Below, piece by piece: positions 34,859-44,900 of a stretch of DNA of 64,000 nt. This stretch comes from Porphyromonadaceae bacterium UBA7048. Its GTDB lineage: Bacteria; Bacteroidota; Bacteroidia; Bacteroidales; Muribaculaceae. The stretch lies in the NCBI GenBank assembly GCA_002493945.1, contig DLAL01000085.1, forward strand, positions 55,826 to 119,825. Direction: 5' to 3'. Each line of letters starts with the position of its first letter. The stretch's first letter is position 1. The notes beneath the pieces are model-generated. The model worked only from the letters and a program-made list of their open reading frames with translations, was not told the origin of the DNA and did no database searches. A program made the translations under genes and the position numbers.

Positions 34859-36103
34859 CTATGCCGAGTAGTCCTTGGGGAGGCAGCCGTACTTGGCCTT
34901 GAAGCACTTGGCGAAGTATGAGCCCGAGGTGAAGCCCGTCTTCAGCGCAACCTCGGTGACACGCTCGCCGTCGCGGAGCAGCTGCGCGGCATACTCCAGA
35001 CGGAAATTCTTCAGATAATCGGCCGGACTCAGTCCGGTGACGGCCTTCAGCTTGCGGTAGAAGCTGGAGCGGCTCATGTTGAGCTGCTGTGCCAGCACGT
35101 CGATGGAGAACTCCTCGTCGGCCACGTTGAGGCGGATATTGTCGTTGAGCGTCTGGAGGAATTCGGCGTCGACACGGTTCAGCAGCGGCTCCATATCGCT
35201 TTCGGAGCCTGAGATGCCCGAACTCTGCAGCTTCTCGATTATGGACTTGCGTATACGGCGCAGATTGGCTATCTGCAGACGCAGCTGCTTGATGGTGAAC
35301 GGCTTCTCGATGTAGATGTCGACACCGCTCTCGAGGCCCTCGACCTTCGACTCGCCGTCGGTCTTGGCAGTGAGCATGATGAAGGGGATGTGCGAGAAGC
35401 GGACATTCGACTTGACACGCCGAGCCAGCTCGCCGCCGTCGACTTTCGGCATCATATAGTCGCTGATTATCAGGTCGATGTCGTCGTTCTGCATCAGCAC
35501 GTCGAAGGCTTCCTGACCGTCGGCCGCCGTAAGGACGCGGTAGTACTCAGAGAGCGAGTCGGACACCTGCGAGAGCAGTTCCTTGTTGTCGTCCACCAGC
35601 AGGACGGTGTACTCCTGGCGCGGCGGCTCGGAAGCGGCATCCTCTTCGGCCGGCTTCTCGGCGACAGGGACAGGGTCGGCCTTGACGGCCTTGACCGGAA
35701 GAGTGAGGACGAACACTGCTCCGCCGCCCTGGTTCTCCTCAACGCGGATGGAGCCGCCGTGGGCTTCGGCGATGAGCTTGGCATAGGCCAGTCCGAGTCC
35801 GGTACCGAGCGAGGCCGTATAGTCGCCCGATATCTGATAGTAGGTCTCGAAGACCTTCTCGCGCTCGGCCACGGGCACACCGGGACCGTCGTCGCTGATG
35901 GACAGGTCGATGAGATTGTCGCCGTCGGCCACGGTCAGACTCACCTCTATGGTCTTGCGCGAGTACTTGACGGCATTGCCGAGAAGATTCATCACCACAC
36001 GGTCGAACTTCTGAAGGTCGATCCTGGCATATACCGGATTGTCAGGCAGCCTGAGCACCAGCTGCTTGCCCACCGACTCAAGCGGCTCCTTGAAGCGGCG
36101 CAC
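34859..36103 (-). CDS. HTCS C-terminal piece: ATPase, receiver, AraC
   Basis: The downstream part of the split regulator, 414 residues in the second frame, starting at MRRFKEPLESVGKQLVL. It carries the HATPase N and G boxes ('VVMNLLGNAVKYSR', 'DDGPGVPVAEREKVFETYY', 'GTGLGLAYAKLIAEAHGG'), a receiver domain ('VLLVDDNKELL', phospho-Asp in DLIISDYMMPK, 'MLTAKTD') and an AraC helix-turn-helix ('LNMSRSSFYRKLKAVTGLSP', 'VALKTGFTSGSYFAKCFKAK'). Made alone it would lack the sensor. The ATG at 36103 is internal and not a likely native start. Confidence 0.75.
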   Translation of the reverse strand: MRRFKEPLESVGKQLVLRLPDNPVYARIDLQKFDRVVMNLLGNAVKYSRKTIEVSLTVADGDNLIDLSISDDGPGVPVAEREKVFETYYQISGDYTASLGTGLGLAYAKLIAEAHGGSIRVEENQGGGAVFVLTLPVKAVKADPVPVAEKPAEEDAASEPPRQEYTVLLVDDNKELLSQVSDSLSEYYRVLTAADGQEAFDVLMQNDDIDLIISDYMMPKVDGGELARRVKSNVRFSHIPFIMLTAKTDGESKVEGLESGVDIYIEKPFTIKQLRLQIANLRRIRKSIIEKLQSSGISGSESDMEPLLNRVDAEFLQTLNDNIRLNVADEEFSIDVLAQQLNMSRSSFYRKLKAVTGLSPADYLKNFRLEYAAQLLRDGERVTEVALKTGFTSGSYFAKCFKAKYGCLPKDYSA

Positions 36104-38802
36104 AATCTCGCCGATGAGCCCTGTGGCTCGTAGGAGCTGCGGACGAGCTTCACTTCGTCGCCGTTGTCGGCCTTGCGGAAGTCCAGGAGCTGATTGATGA
36201 TGCCGAGCAGGTAGTTGACATTGCGGTGCATCGACGCCACATTGCGGCGCAGCTCGGCTCCTGAAGTGCTGCCGCCCTTCTCAAGGGTATCGGTCATCTT
36301 CTCCAGAGGCAGGTTGATGAGCGTCAGAGGGGTACGGATTTCGTGGACGAGATTGATGAAGAATCGGGTCTTCTCCTCGAAAGTCTCGCGCTCCTTCTGC
36401 ATGCGCATGTCACTGATACGCTGGCGGTAATAGCGGTTGAGCTGACGCTTCGACACGAGCGCGGCCACCACAATGAGGACGAGCAGCCCCACGCAGTAGG
36501 CCACATAGGCCGCAGTGGTGCGGTACCACGGGGGGAGAACCACGATGGGAAGGGAATACTCGAAGGCGTCGTTGCCGAACTTGGAGCGCACATGGAAGGT
36601 GTAGCTGCCCGGCGCGACGTTCGTGTAGCTTATCGACGGGCCGATGCCGTTCATGCGAGTCTTGTCGACTCCCTCGAGGATGTAGTCATAGCGGAGATTT
36701 GACATCTTGGCGCCGTGGAGAGCCGAGAGATGAAGCGTGAAGGTATTGTCAGTGTATGGAAGGCGTATCTCGTCGCGCGTGTAGAGCGGCACGTCAAGAC
36801 CGAGGCGGCGCAACTCCTCGTCGCTGTTATCCAGATACGGGAAGTCGAGCGACTGCACGAACACCTTAGGAGCCGTAAGCCCCGTACGCAACTCTCGCGG
36901 CGTGAATACTTTCAGACCCGTGTCCGATCCGAAATATATCCGTCCGTCGGGCATCATTCCGACAGCCTCGCAGGGCTGGTTGCGGAGTTTCTGAATGGGA
37001 TAGTAGAAGTAGCTCACCTCCCGGGAGGGCGATATCTTGACAAGGTCGCCGTCGGCAGTGCCTATCCACATGTTGCCGTCGAGGTCCTCCTGATGAAACA
37101 GCACACGGTTGAGATGACCGAACTCGATGTTGAAGCGCGTGAAGTCAGGGGCATCCTCTTCCATATAGAAGAGATGGTTGTCGGCTGTGACGGCCCACAC
37201 CACACCGTGGCTGTCGCAGAAAAGCGACGTCACCGGAGTGCGGCCTATGGCCTGCGACTGGAACACCATGAAACTCCGGTCATTATCCTTTCGGCGATGG
37301 AGCGAATTGTCGGCCGACGCTATCCACAGCACATGCCGGCGGTCCTCGCAGATGGCATTGATCTGACTGTGGCTGGCGAACTCGGCCATGGTGACGAAGT
37401 CATTGTGCTCGGGCACATAGCGGCAGAAACCCCAGCTTGTGCGCACGTATATCTCGCCGGCACTGGTGCGGAACACCTCGTCGATACTGTTGCTTATCAG
37501 AGGATTGGGAGAGTCTGAATCGTAGGTGAAATGATTCAGGGCGCCCGTAGGCTTATAGAAGAGAAAGAGACCGTTGTGGCTCGTGCCCACCCACAGACTG
37601 TCGCCCGAGATACAGATGGTGCTCACATCGCAGCCTTCGGCCACGGGCTGTCCGCAGTCGGCGAACGACTCCTCGGCTGCATCGAACACCTTCAGGCCGT
37701 CCTTCGTTCCGGCCAGCAGACGGCCGCCGCCGCAGAGAGCCAGCGCATTGACACGGTCTGACTTGCCTTCGCGCGCCGGCAGGGGGATGAAACGCGTGCC
37801 GCTGCGCACATTGGCCAGATAGCAGATGCCGCCGTCGGGAGTGGTGATGATGATGTCAGAATCGGCATCGGGCGACAGCGAGCTGATGCGCTCCTCGGGG
37901 AGCATGCCGTCGTCGTCGCCGTAGACGGGGGAGAGATTGGTGAAGGTGTGTGAGTCGGCCGAGTACTGGTACAGGCCGTTGTCGGTGGCAAGCAGCACGT
38001 CATGGTCCTCGAGCGCCAGGAGGCTGTTGACGCTCACGCGCGGCGTGATTTTGAAAGCCGGAGAGATGAACTTCTGAGTATCAATCGAGTAGATAAACAG
38101 TTCGGAATTGCCCGATATGTATATGCGGCGCCCGGCCGACGCCATGTGCAGTATGGTCTTGTCGTACTCGAATCCGGGGATGACGTGCTCCTCGATGAAG
38201 TCGCCGGCCTGGTTGAAGACCTGCATCTTGCCCTCGAGAGTGACGGTGTACATGCGGCCGTCGTCGCCCAGGGCGAGGTCGGAGTAGAAGGCCGAGTAGC
38301 GGCTGTTCTGCACCAGGGTGCTGTCGGTGCTGTTGAACACGAAGAGGCCCTGTCCGAGAGTGATGATCCATATGCGGCCGCCTCCCGAATCGAGGATGCG
38401 CTGAACCGGCGCCGACACGTTGACGCGATACTTGGTGCGGCAGGGAAAGTCGTAGACATGGTTGGCGTGGCGGTCGAATACTTTCAGACCCGTCTGCGAG
38501 CCGAACCATATGTTGTCGCCGTACTCGTACAGTGTGCTTATGCTCTGGCCGGTGGTGCCGTTAAAGGTGCCTGACTGGAGGGAATTGACCGAACGGCCTT
38601 TGCCGTCGTAGCAGCTAAGGCCCGTGCGCGTGCCCACCCACATGAATCCGTAGCTGTCGCGGAGGGCGCATACGTTCTGCTTGCCGACGCCGAAGCGGGC
38701 CTGCACAATCTCGCGGCGCATCCCGGCGGCGGAGGCTCCCGTGACGGCGAAGAGCAATATGTTGACAAACAAGAGAATACTTATGGCAGTGTGACGTGGC
38801 AT
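35992..38802 (-). CDS. HTCS N-terminal piece: sensor and kinase dimerisation
   Basis: The upstream part of the split regulator, 936 residues. It starts MPRHTAISILLFVNILLFAV (membrane anchor or signal). Propeller repeats of the Reg_prop type fill about residues 40-670 ('SYGFMWVGTRTGLSCYDGKG', 'DGNMWIGTADGDLVKIS', 'GRIYFGSDTGLKVF'), followed by Y_Y_Y ('ISYTNVAPGSYTFHVRSKFG'), a membrane segment ('AYCVGLLVLIVVAAL') and the HisKA helix with His820. After about residue 893 the frame is wrong ('SSARLCAASRSRLS...') and ends early. The promoter is at 38833-38864. Confidence 0.75.
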   Translation of the reverse strand: MPRHTAISILLFVNILLFAVTGASAAGMRREIVQARFGVGKQNVCALRDSYGFMWVGTRTGLSCYDGKGRSVNSLQSGTFNGTTGQSISTLYEYGDNIWFGSQTGLKVFDRHANHVYDFPCRTKYRVNVSAPVQRILDSGGGRIWIITLGQGLFVFNSTDSTLVQNSRYSAFYSDLALGDDGRMYTVTLEGKMQVFNQAGDFIEEHVIPGFEYDKTILHMASAGRRIYISGNSELFIYSIDTQKFISPAFKITPRVSVNSLLALEDHDVLLATDNGLYQYSADSHTFTNLSPVYGDDDGMLPEERISSLSPDADSDIIITTPDGGICYLANVRSGTRFIPLPAREGKSDRVNALALCGGGRLLAGTKDGLKVFDAAEESFADCGQPVAEGCDVSTICISGDSLWVGTSHNGLFLFYKPTGALNHFTYDSDSPNPLISNSIDEVFRTSAGEIYVRTSWGFCRYVPEHNDFVTMAEFASHSQINAICEDRRHVLWIASADNSLHRRKDNDRSFMVFQSQAIGRTPVTSLFCDSHGVVWAVTADNHLFYMEEDAPDFTRFNIEFGHLNRVLFHQEDLDGNMWIGTADGDLVKISPSREVSYFYYPIQKLRNQPCEAVGMMPDGRIYFGSDTGLKVFTPRELRTGLTAPKVFVQSLDFPYLDNSDEELRRLGLDVPLYTRDEIRLPYTDNTFTLHLSALHGAKMSNLRYDYILEGVDKTRMNGIGPSISYTNVAPGSYTFHVRSKFGNDAFEYSLPIVVLPPWYRTTAAYVAYCVGLLVLIVVAALVSKRQLNRYYRQRISDMRMQKERETFEEKTRFFINLVHEIRTPLTLINLPLEKMTDTLEKGGSTSGAELRRNVASMHRNVNYLLGIINQLLDFRKADNGDEVKLVRSSYEPQGSSARLCAASRSRLSRWASSWCSGCLTIRYMPGSTFRSSTVW

Positions 38803-38832
38803 AGCATCAGACTTGAAGGATGATTGTGTGTG

Positions 38833-38864
38833 TAAAGTTACTAATTACGGGTGAGTTATGCAAA
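38833..38864 (-). promoter_or_regulatory. promoter of the HTCS gene
   Basis: Minus-strand TAACTTTA (38833-38840) and TTTG (38861-38864), exactly 20 bases apart. Transcription should start near 38826, about 25 nt before the ATG. Confidence 0.75.
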
Positions 38865-38896
38865 TTTCACGGGTAATTTTTCGCGTCTTCCGGGCA

Positions 38897-38930
38897 GAAA
38901 AAAGAGGGACACCCTGACGGATGCCCCTCT
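38897..38930 (-). terminator. intrinsic terminator of the 919-residue protein gene
   Basis: On the minus strand AGAGGGgCAt, a loop, then TGtCCCTCT followed by a run of six T. It lies about 30 bases after the stop codon at 38961. Confidence 0.8.
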
Positions 38931-38960
38931 CTCGTAATGATATGGTGCGTATGTATGTTA

Positions 38961-41720
38961 TCAGCGAACGATGAACTTGCGGCCGTTGCGGATGTAGAGG
39001 CCGGGAGCCGATGCGTCGCGAACTTCGATACCCTGGAGGTTGAAGATGCGGTTGTCGGCGGCGCGTTCGGCGGGAGCTACAACGGAGATATTCTCAACGC
39101 CCGAAGCGATTTCGTCGCGTACGGCGTCGACGGTGGTGTCGGTGCCGTAGTACTTGAGGCGGAAGTTGTCGACAACTACCCAGTCCTCAGCCGAGCCGGG
39201 CACATCCTTGGCAACACCGATAGTAGCGTCGCCGCCTTCGTGCTCAACCACGAGAGTGGTCTTGTAGAGACCGTTCTTGAAGTATACGGTGGCCTCGGGA
39301 ACGTTGTAGGGATAGATGTAGGTGACGGGCTCTTCGCCGACAGACTTGGCTTCACGGCCTTCGCCGGGCACCTTGCCGTTCTCGGTCACGATGTTGGGAA
39401 GGAGTTCCTCACCGTCATTGAAGTAGATGAGCGCGTTCTGGGACTGCTCGAGGTCGGGCTGGCCGTAGAGATTCTCGCCTTCTTCATCGGTGGCGAGGAT
39501 GGTCTGGTGGCAGCCGTTGCGGTAGAAGCCCTGCACGGTGAGTGCGTACACACCTGCGGGAAGACCTTCTACAATCTGCGACATGTCGGCGCTTGCGGTA
39601 TTCCAGGATTCGGCGGCGAAGTCGTTGTAGTTCTGGCCGTAGCTCCATACGTCGAAGTTCTGGGGCTGCCATACGCCCTTGGCGTCTTCACGCTGGTTGA
39701 AGTTCGGAGACTTGATGTAGTAGGTTGCGTCGGCGGGATTCTTCAGACCGGCTTCCTCGAGGAGGGCGTCACGTTCTGCGCGGGTGACGAGCTTCCACTG
39801 TGCATTGGGGTCGCTGAGGTCGGTGTTGTGGCTTTCGGTGCATACGTTGGTCTCGTCGTTGCGGCCCTGGTCGGTCGAACCGTAGGGGTTCCAGATCCAG
39901 TGCACGTCAGGATAGTCGTTCTGAGCGATGTTGTAGACATTTTCCTTGCCTTCTACGGGTACGAAGAGCCATGCGCCTGCCTTGCCGGAGTCCATGTAGC
40001 CGCGGTAGCCGATGTAGTGTTTGTCCGGACCGTTGTAGAGACCGGTTTCGAGGTGGAAGGCGAGTTCGGAGCTGTCGTCAGGCTCAAGAGTCAGAAGGAC
40101 ACCGGGCATGCCGAGAGCGGCGTGTGCGCCCCAGTCAGAGCCACCGCAGAGGAACTGCTTGCGGCCTACGTTGTAGAGATAGAACTGGCCTGCGGTGGGA
40201 ACGTTGCCCTTGAATACGTCCTCCTGCTTGTCGGCAGCTGCATAGCGGCGGGTGTAGCGGAGTTCGGTGAGAGCGTCGTTGACACCGTTGCGGGTGATGG
40301 CAGCGGCGAGCATTTCGTCAGCCTTGGTGGTGTCGAGACCCATCTTGGTGACGATTTCCTTGGTGGCGTTGTAGGTGTTGATGAGGTCGGTGGCACCGCT
40401 CATTTCACGCACGAGGTCCTTCATGGCGAAGATCTTCATGCGGATGTCGTTGGCGCTGTTGCCTGCGAGAACTTCCTCAGCCTCAGCCACAGCGGCTGCG
40501 ATACCGGGAGTCTGGGCAAGAGTCTTGGCCTGCTCGATGAGGGCCGAGAGCTGGGTCTTGATACCCGAGTAGTCGGCAGCGGTGACGTCGGAGCTTACAT
40601 AGCGGAGCTGTACGCCGCCGTACACGAGCCAGTCGCGGTGGTCGGCTTCGTCCTTCATGATGCCCACGGTGAGTGTGCCGTCGGTCACGACGCAGCGGAT
40701 CCATTCGTTCACGTAGTCACCTGCGACGAAAGCGCGGGCAGCGGCCTCGCAGCTGTTGGGAACCCAGAGGTCGGCGGGCTCTACATAGTAGTAGTTGGCG
40801 GTCTCGGCGTTCTTGCCGTACTTGGAGATAGGCATGATGGTGCCTTCGGCCTCGCCGGCGAAGTACTTGGCGCGGAGCACCTCGGTGCCGTCGGCCATGC
40901 GCTGCTGGAGTTCGGCGCTTTCTACTTCGGTGTCACGGTAGTAGCCGGTGACGGTGAATTCGTACGTACCGTTGGGGATGTCCTTGAGGGTCACGTAGTG
41001 ACGGTAATTGGTGGCACGGTGCCATGCTTCCATCACCTGACGCGAGGGGAATACCTGGTCGTTCCATGCGCCTATGCCGGAGCCGTCGGAGTTGAAGGTC
41101 TTGATCCACTGGCGGTCACGGTAGTTGTTGCGTCCCATGTCGCTCCAGGGAATGAGCCATGTGGCGGACTGAACGCCGTTTGCAGCGGCGGCCACCATCT
41201 TCTCGATGCGTTCTGCACGGGTCACGAACTGCCATGTCGTGGCACCTGCGTCGGGCATGTCGGAGAGCTGTCCTTCGGCAGAGCCGAGGAGGTAGTTGTC
41301 GCCTTCAGCGAGGCCGTCGCCCTCAAGGGCCTGGATGTGGTAGGCGTTCGACACACCGTCGACCGTAGCGGGGATGATACCCCATACCGAGCGGTTGTTG
41401 GTGTCGAGGTAGAAGCGGTCCTTGCCGGCCGAAAGGTTACCGTTGCCGGTAAGTTTGGTATTGAAGGTATATCCGTTCTCTATGCCTTCGACGGGAGTGA
41501 TGTCTACGTCAAGGCCGTATTCACCGAGTTTGCCGCAGGTAGTCCAGTCTTCGATGGTCTGGCCGAAGTTGTTCTGGAGCCACTTGCCGCTTTCCACCTG
41601 GTACAGCCAGTAGTCTGTGCCTGACGCGAACGGACCGGCCGCACCCTGATAGGGCGAGGCTGCCTGCATAGCCATGGTCGAAACGAGGCCAAGGCCGAGA
41701 AGTAAAGTTCTTTGTTTCAT
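38961..41720 (-). CDS. secreted 919-residue protein with duplicated lectin-like modules
   Basis: No known function. It has a signal peptide (MKQRTLLLGLGLVSTMAMQA) and two copies of a composite module. Copy 1 (about 35-380) and copy 2 (about 510-860) each hold a ricin-like head ('DYWLYQVESGKWLQNN' and 'QFYLYNVGRKQFLCGG'), then 'WQFVTRAERIEKM' and 'WKLVTRAERDALL', then a jelly-roll with 'IPNGTYEFTVTGYYRD' and 'LPAGVYALTVQGFYRN', ending 'DWLVYGGVQLRYV' and 'DWVVVDNFRLKYY'. A helical linker (about 385-495) joins them. The C-terminus FNLQGIEV...GLYIRNGRKFIVR looks like a sorting tail. It is probably a cell-surface carbohydrate-binding protein. Confidence 0.8.
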   Translation of the reverse strand: MKQRTLLLGLGLVSTMAMQAASPYQGAAGPFASGTDYWLYQVESGKWLQNNFGQTIEDWTTCGKLGEYGLDVDITPVEGIENGYTFNTKLTGNGNLSAGKDRFYLDTNNRSVWGIIPATVDGVSNAYHIQALEGDGLAEGDNYLLGSAEGQLSDMPDAGATTWQFVTRAERIEKMVAAAANGVQSATWLIPWSDMGRNNYRDRQWIKTFNSDGSGIGAWNDQVFPSRQVMEAWHRATNYRHYVTLKDIPNGTYEFTVTGYYRDTEVESAELQQRMADGTEVLRAKYFAGEAEGTIMPISKYGKNAETANYYYVEPADLWVPNSCEAAARAFVAGDYVNEWIRCVVTDGTLTVGIMKDEADHRDWLVYGGVQLRYVSSDVTAADYSGIKTQLSALIEQAKTLAQTPGIAAAVAEAEEVLAGNSANDIRMKIFAMKDLVREMSGATDLINTYNATKEIVTKMGLDTTKADEMLAAAITRNGVNDALTELRYTRRYAAADKQEDVFKGNVPTAGQFYLYNVGRKQFLCGGSDWGAHAALGMPGVLLTLEPDDSSELAFHLETGLYNGPDKHYIGYRGYMDSGKAGAWLFVPVEGKENVYNIAQNDYPDVHWIWNPYGSTDQGRNDETNVCTESHNTDLSDPNAQWKLVTRAERDALLEEAGLKNPADATYYIKSPNFNQREDAKGVWQPQNFDVWSYGQNYNDFAAESWNTASADMSQIVEGLPAGVYALTVQGFYRNGCHQTILATDEEGENLYGQPDLEQSQNALIYFNDGEELLPNIVTENGKVPGEGREAKSVGEEPVTYIYPYNVPEATVYFKNGLYKTTLVVEHEGGDATIGVAKDVPGSAEDWVVVDNFRLKYYGTDTTVDAVRDEIASGVENISVVAPAERAADNRIFNLQGIEVRDASAPGLYIRNGRKFIVR

Positions 41721-41792
41721 AAAAAACAGTTTTGGATAATATTTAAGGTTCTCGATTTTTCAGGTCTGAGAGGGGTTTCCGTTTTTCACCTG

Positions 41793-41800
41793 CAAAGGTA
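41793..41800 (-). promoter_or_regulatory. -7 element of the 919-residue protein gene
   Basis: Minus-strand TACCTTTG, about 73 bases before the ATG (41720). The -33 region is only weakly matched. The 277-base gap between the two divergent genes also holds the opposing promoter(s) at 41917-41967. Confidence 0.6.
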
Positions 41801-41916
41801 GAATGTATCTGTCTGCGGCATCGAAAATAGCTGTTCAATAAATGAAAAATCCACGTCAAAAGTGCGATAAAGGCTTGTTTTACAGATTCAAGAGCTGACG
41901 TTGACCTGATTTTGCG

Positions 41917-41967
41917 TATCTTTGACCGAGAGGTCTCGGACACTCAGAAACATGGTGGCTAACTTTG
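41917..41967 (+). promoter_or_regulatory. two candidate -7 elements for the fusion gene
   Basis: TATCTTTG (41917-41924) and TAACTTTG (41960-41967) both match the element. Neither has a clear TTTG at the right distance, so expression may need an activator. The ATG is at 41998. Confidence 0.5.
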
Positions 41968-41997
41968 CATCGGAAATACCTCAACAACTAATCAATC

Positions 41998-44900
41998 ATG
42001 AAACAATTCGGACGATTCTTCGCCGGCCTTGCTCTGGCGGCATCGGTAGCGGTGCCGGCTCTCGGGCAAAGCGCCGAGGACTTCACCCCCTACAAGAAAA
42101 ACGACCTGAGGCTCCCCTCCGTGCCTCTGCTTGTCAATGACCCGTTCTTCTCAATCTGGTCGAACTACGACACGCTCAACGGCGGCCCCACCCGCCACTG
42201 GAGCGAGCGCGAGAAGGCCATCAACGGCCTGCTCCGTGTCGACGGCGTGACATACCGCTTCATGGGCACGCCCAACCAGTACTACCTCGACCCTATCGCC
42301 GCGCTGGCATCTGAAGGCACCGGATGGAAAGGTCGCGTGCACCACAGCCGCCTGACGGGCACTGACTGGACGCAGCCCTCGTTCGACGACTCGTCGTGGA
42401 CAGTCGAGGACGCCGCCTGGGGCACCCCGGGCGAATATCCTTCGGTGGCCAACGAATGGAAAGGCGAGAACACCGATATATATGTGCGCCGCAGCGTCAG
42501 CCTCACCGCCGACGACCTGAAGAAAGAACTGTGGCTGAAATACTCGCATGACGACGTTTTCGAGCTGTACATCAACGGCACCAAGGTCGTCGGCACCGGC
42601 GAGACATGGGTCACCGGAGTGGAGAAGTCGCTCAAGGACTCGCAGAGCAAGCTCTTCAAGGAAGGCGAGAACATCATAGCCGCTCACTGCCACAACACCA
42701 CCGGCGGAGCTTACATCGACTTCGGCATCTACGCCAACAAGGGCTACGGCGCCGACACCGAGCAGGCAAAGCAGAACTCTGTGGACGTCATGGCAACGTC
42801 GTCGTACTACAACTTCACCTGCGGACCCGTGGACCTCGACCTGGTGTTCACGGCTCCCCTGCTCATCGACGACTTCGACCTGCTCTCGACTCCTATCAAC
42901 TATGTGTCATATCAGGTGAAGTCGAACGACGGCAAGAAGCACGACGTGCAGTTCTATCTGGCCACCAGCGCCGAGATGACCGTCAATGAGAACAACCAGC
43001 CCACCATATCGGAGACCGTCACCGTCGACGGCATCGAGTACCTCAAGGCCGGCGCCGAAGAGCAGAACATCCTCGGACGCTCGGGCGACATGATAGCCAT
43101 CGACTGGGGATATCTCTACATCCCGGCTGTCAACAACGGCACCGTGTCCGTGGCATCGTGCCTTGACATGGAGAGCACATTCGCCGAAACCGGCAAGCTC
43201 GCCCCGTCGTCGAAGACACCCGTGCGAAGCAACTTCCGCGGAGCCATGCCCGCCCTGGCATACATGAAGGACCTCGGAAGCACCAAGGAAGCACGCAGCT
43301 TCATGCTCATCGGCTACGACGAAATCTACGACATGCAGTACATGCACAAGAACTACAAGGCATACTATGCGCGCAACGGCAAGACCATCTTCAAGGCATT
43401 CAAGGAGTTCCGCGACGACTACAGCTCCATCATGCAGCGCTGCCGCGACCTCGACAAGCGCATCTACGACGACGGCCTGGCTGCAGGCAACGTGAAGTAC
43501 GCCGAGATGCTCGCCGGCAACTACCGCCTCGTCATGGCCGCCCACAAGCTCTTCCAGGATGATTCGGGCAAGGCTCTCTACTTCTCGAAGGAGAACAAGT
43601 CGAACGGCTGCGTGAACACCGTCGACCTCACCTATCCCGAGTGCCCGCTCTATCTGGTCTACAACCCCGAGCTGCAGAAGGGCATGATCCTCAGTATCCT
43701 CGACTACGCCCTCAGCGACGAACGCAAGGGCAAGAACTGCGCTGCCCACGACCTTGGCCAGTATCCTCTGGCAAACGGTCAGGTGTACGGCGACTCGATG
43801 CCTCTTGAGGAATCGGCCAACATCATCATCCTGGCCAACGCCATATGCCGCATCACCGGCGACGGCGAGTGGCTCAAGCCCTACCGCAACGTCCTCAAGA
43901 CATGGGCAGACTACTGCTACCGCGAAGGCCAGAACCCCGGCAACCAGCTCTGCACCGACGACTTCAAAGGCCCGAGCGAACAGAACACCAACCTCTCGAT
44001 CAAGGCCATCAACGCCGTGGCAGCATATGCCGAACTCGTGCCCTACATAGGCGGCAACAGCCGCGACATAGAGCGCTTCCGCAAGTACGCCGCCGACATG
44101 GCACTCCTCTGGGAGGCCGACGCACGCGACGGCGACCACTACCGCATGGAGTTCCACCGTCCCGGCACATGGAGCCAGAAGTACAATCTCGTGTGGGACC
44201 GTCTGTGGGGCTACAACAACTTCCCGGCCGAAGTAGCCGAACGCGAAGTGGCCTTCTACCTCACCCATCAGCAGCGCTACGGCCTGCCCCTTGACAGCCG
44301 CGACCTGCAGACCAAGCTCGACTGGATTCTCTGGACCGCCTGCCTCGCCGACGACACCGACACCTTCCTGCAGTTCTCCGACCTGGCATACAAGTACATC
44401 GACGAGACCACCAGCCGCATACCTCTGAGCGACTACTTCTTCTCCGACAACGGCCGCTCGTGCAACTTCAGCGCACGCTCTGTCATCGGCGGCCTGTGGA
44501 TGAAGGTCCTCAAGGACAAAATCCAGCCTAAAGCTCCCGAAACATTTTCATGGTCGCCCAAGGGCAACCATATCAAGACCCGCTGGGCAGCCCAGGTAGA
44601 CCCTGACAACGTGCTGGCCGAATATCCCCGTCCGCTGATGCAGCGCGCCGACTGGCTCAACCTCAACGGCCTGTGGGACTACGCCATCACCGACCAGAAC
44701 GGCAGTCCTGCCGCCGAGGACTTCTCAGGAGAAAAGATACTCGTCCCTTTCGCTATTGAGTCGAGCCTCTCGGGAGTGATGAAGCCTCTCGAACCGGGCA
44801 AGGCTCTCTGGTACCGCCGCGAAGTGTCCGTTCCGCAGAACTGGGACGGAAGCCGCATCATCCTCAACTTCGGAGCTGTAGACTATCAGGCCTCCGTATA

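Larger units (their letters stand above)
34859..38802 (-). pseudogene. hybrid two-component regulator (HTCS), split by a frameshift
   Basis: Taken whole this is a one-piece periplasmic sensor, kinase and transcription factor of the kind that controls Bacteroidetes PULs. Order from the N-terminus: signal/first membrane segment, two-component propeller repeats (Reg_prop), Y_Y_Y domain, membrane segment, histidine kinase with His820 in VHEIRTPL, ATPase domain, receiver with 'LIISDYMMPKVDG', and AraC-type helix-turn-helix. The frame breaks between kinase dimerisation and ATPase domains at a CCC run, 36119-36121 (GGG on the coding strand). One more G would restore ...SSYEPQGLIGEIVRRFKEPL. It may be a sequence error, a true pseudogene or a switchable tract. 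Confidence 0.85.

Noticed and set aside
38937..41624. 895-codon plus-strand ORF opposite the 919-residue gene
   Set aside because: The minus frame has a signal peptide, clear duplicated modules, promoter and terminator. The plus frame has none.
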